DNA from: Aquificota bacterium | Lineage (GTDB): Bacteria > Aquificota > Aquificia > Aquificales > Hydrogenothermaceae | Direction: 5' to 3' | Assembly: GCA_013153795.1 (NCBI GenBank) | Contig: JAADDV010000050.1 | Span: 1 to 5,924, forward strand | DNA: 5,924 nt | Part shown: positions 5,567-5,924 of the stretch, in pieces | Position numbering within the stretch: position 1 is the stretch's first letter | Layout of the letters: each line of letters starts with the position of its first letter | Notes under the pieces: generated by a model | Databases searched by the model: none | Told to the model about the DNA's origin: nothing | What the model saw: only the letters and a program-made list of their open reading frames with translations | Translations under genes and position numbers: made by a program

Positions 5567-5924
5567 ATGAAAACAAAAAATAAATTTATATTTATTTTTC
5601 CTGTTCTGGCGCTTATTTCCATCATCGGTTTATTTTATTTTAATCTGTGGACAAAAGAGTTTTTTAGAAATTCAGAAGAAATTTTAAGTAAATTTAAGGA
5701 TTTGCAGGTTTTAGAGTATTCAGTAGATACAGAGATTATAAAAAGTAATTTTTATCTTTATTATGATTATGACGTTATTTATGACAAGATAGAAAAGCTA
5801 AAAGAAACTGTAGCTTATCTTGATAGTTTTCAGCATTTAAAAAGCTCTACTTATCATAAAACTTCTTATAAGTATTTTTTAAAATATAAAGACTATTTAG
5901 ATATTAAAGAAGAAAATTTAATAA
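5567..5924 (+). CDS. Membrane sensor protein with DAHL-like domain, N-terminal part (runs off window)
   Basis: ATG 5567, with AAGGA 6 nt upstream, opens a frame that stays open to the window end (119 codons plus one base, no stop). Residues about 7-28 form one strong membrane helix after a basic start (MKTKNK), that is, an uncleaved signal anchor. The rest is predicted helical and should lie outside the cytoplasm. Residues about 50-90 (LEYSVDTEIIKSNFYLYYDYDVIYDKIEKLKETVAYL) are summarised by the pattern V-D-x-E-I-x-K-x-N, Y-D-Y-D-x-I-Y-D-K-I and L-K-E-T-V. This resembles the start of DAHL domains, helical ligand-binding modules that precede histidine kinase, GGDEF or methyl-accepting domains. 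The output domain lies beyond the window, so the class of signalling protein cannot be told. It is probably transcribed from the promoter near 5406. Confidence 0.7.
   Translation, partial: MKTKNKFIFIFPVLALISIIGLFYFNLWTKEFFRNSEEILSKFKDLQVLEYSVDTEIIKSNFYLYYDYDVIYDKIEKLKETVAYLDSFQHLKSSTYHKTSYKYFLKYKDYLDIKEENLI

Overview
The window is strongly AT-rich bacterial chromosome with short intergenic gaps. One tRNA-Leu gene stands out as very GC-rich (60 of 87 bases). That contrast, together with Lys/Ile/Glu/Phe-rich proteins and the gene families present (NapH-type iron-sulfur protein, M50 protease with a C-terminal CBS-like region, CinA, LeuB), suggests a thermophile, most likely of the Aquificota (Hydrogenothermaceae, Sulfurihydrogenibium-like). 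The taxon is an inference from composition and protein style, not from a marker gene.

Layout from left to right: (1) the 3' end of a probable recO gene, entering from outside the window (+, ends 513); (2) a membrane-bound NapH-like ferredoxin (+, 574-1350) with its own promoter and a TTG start; (3) a tRNA-Leu(UAG) gene on the opposite strand, whose encoded CCA end lies 1 nt from the napH stop; (4) a small unknown ORF (+, about 1578-1820) whose stop overlaps the end of cinA; (5) a leftward two-gene operon, an M50 site-2-type protease with CBS-like domains (4142-3024) followed after 15 nt by cinA (3008-1809); (6) a divergent intergenic region with a near-perfect palindrome; (7) leuB (+, 4250-5323) with its own terminator; (8) a new rightward transcription unit. 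This last unit has a PhoB-box-like direct repeat, a -10 box, a tiny 22-codon ORF, and the start of a membrane sensor protein (5567 to the window end) whose extracytoplasmic part resembles a DAHL ligand-binding domain.

Functionally this is mostly housekeeping: recombinational repair (RecO), quinol-linked electron transfer (NapH-like), translation (tRNA-Leu), pyridine nucleotide recycling (CinA), membrane proteolysis (M50) and leucine biosynthesis (LeuB). The genes do not form one pathway. The least explained parts are the promoter region and short ORF ahead of the sensor gene, the 80-codon ORF between tRNA-Leu and cinA, and the palindrome between the M50 and leuB genes. I saw no CRISPR array, insertion sequence, or complete novel defence or mobile system. 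No stretch longer than 300 bases lacks a gene.
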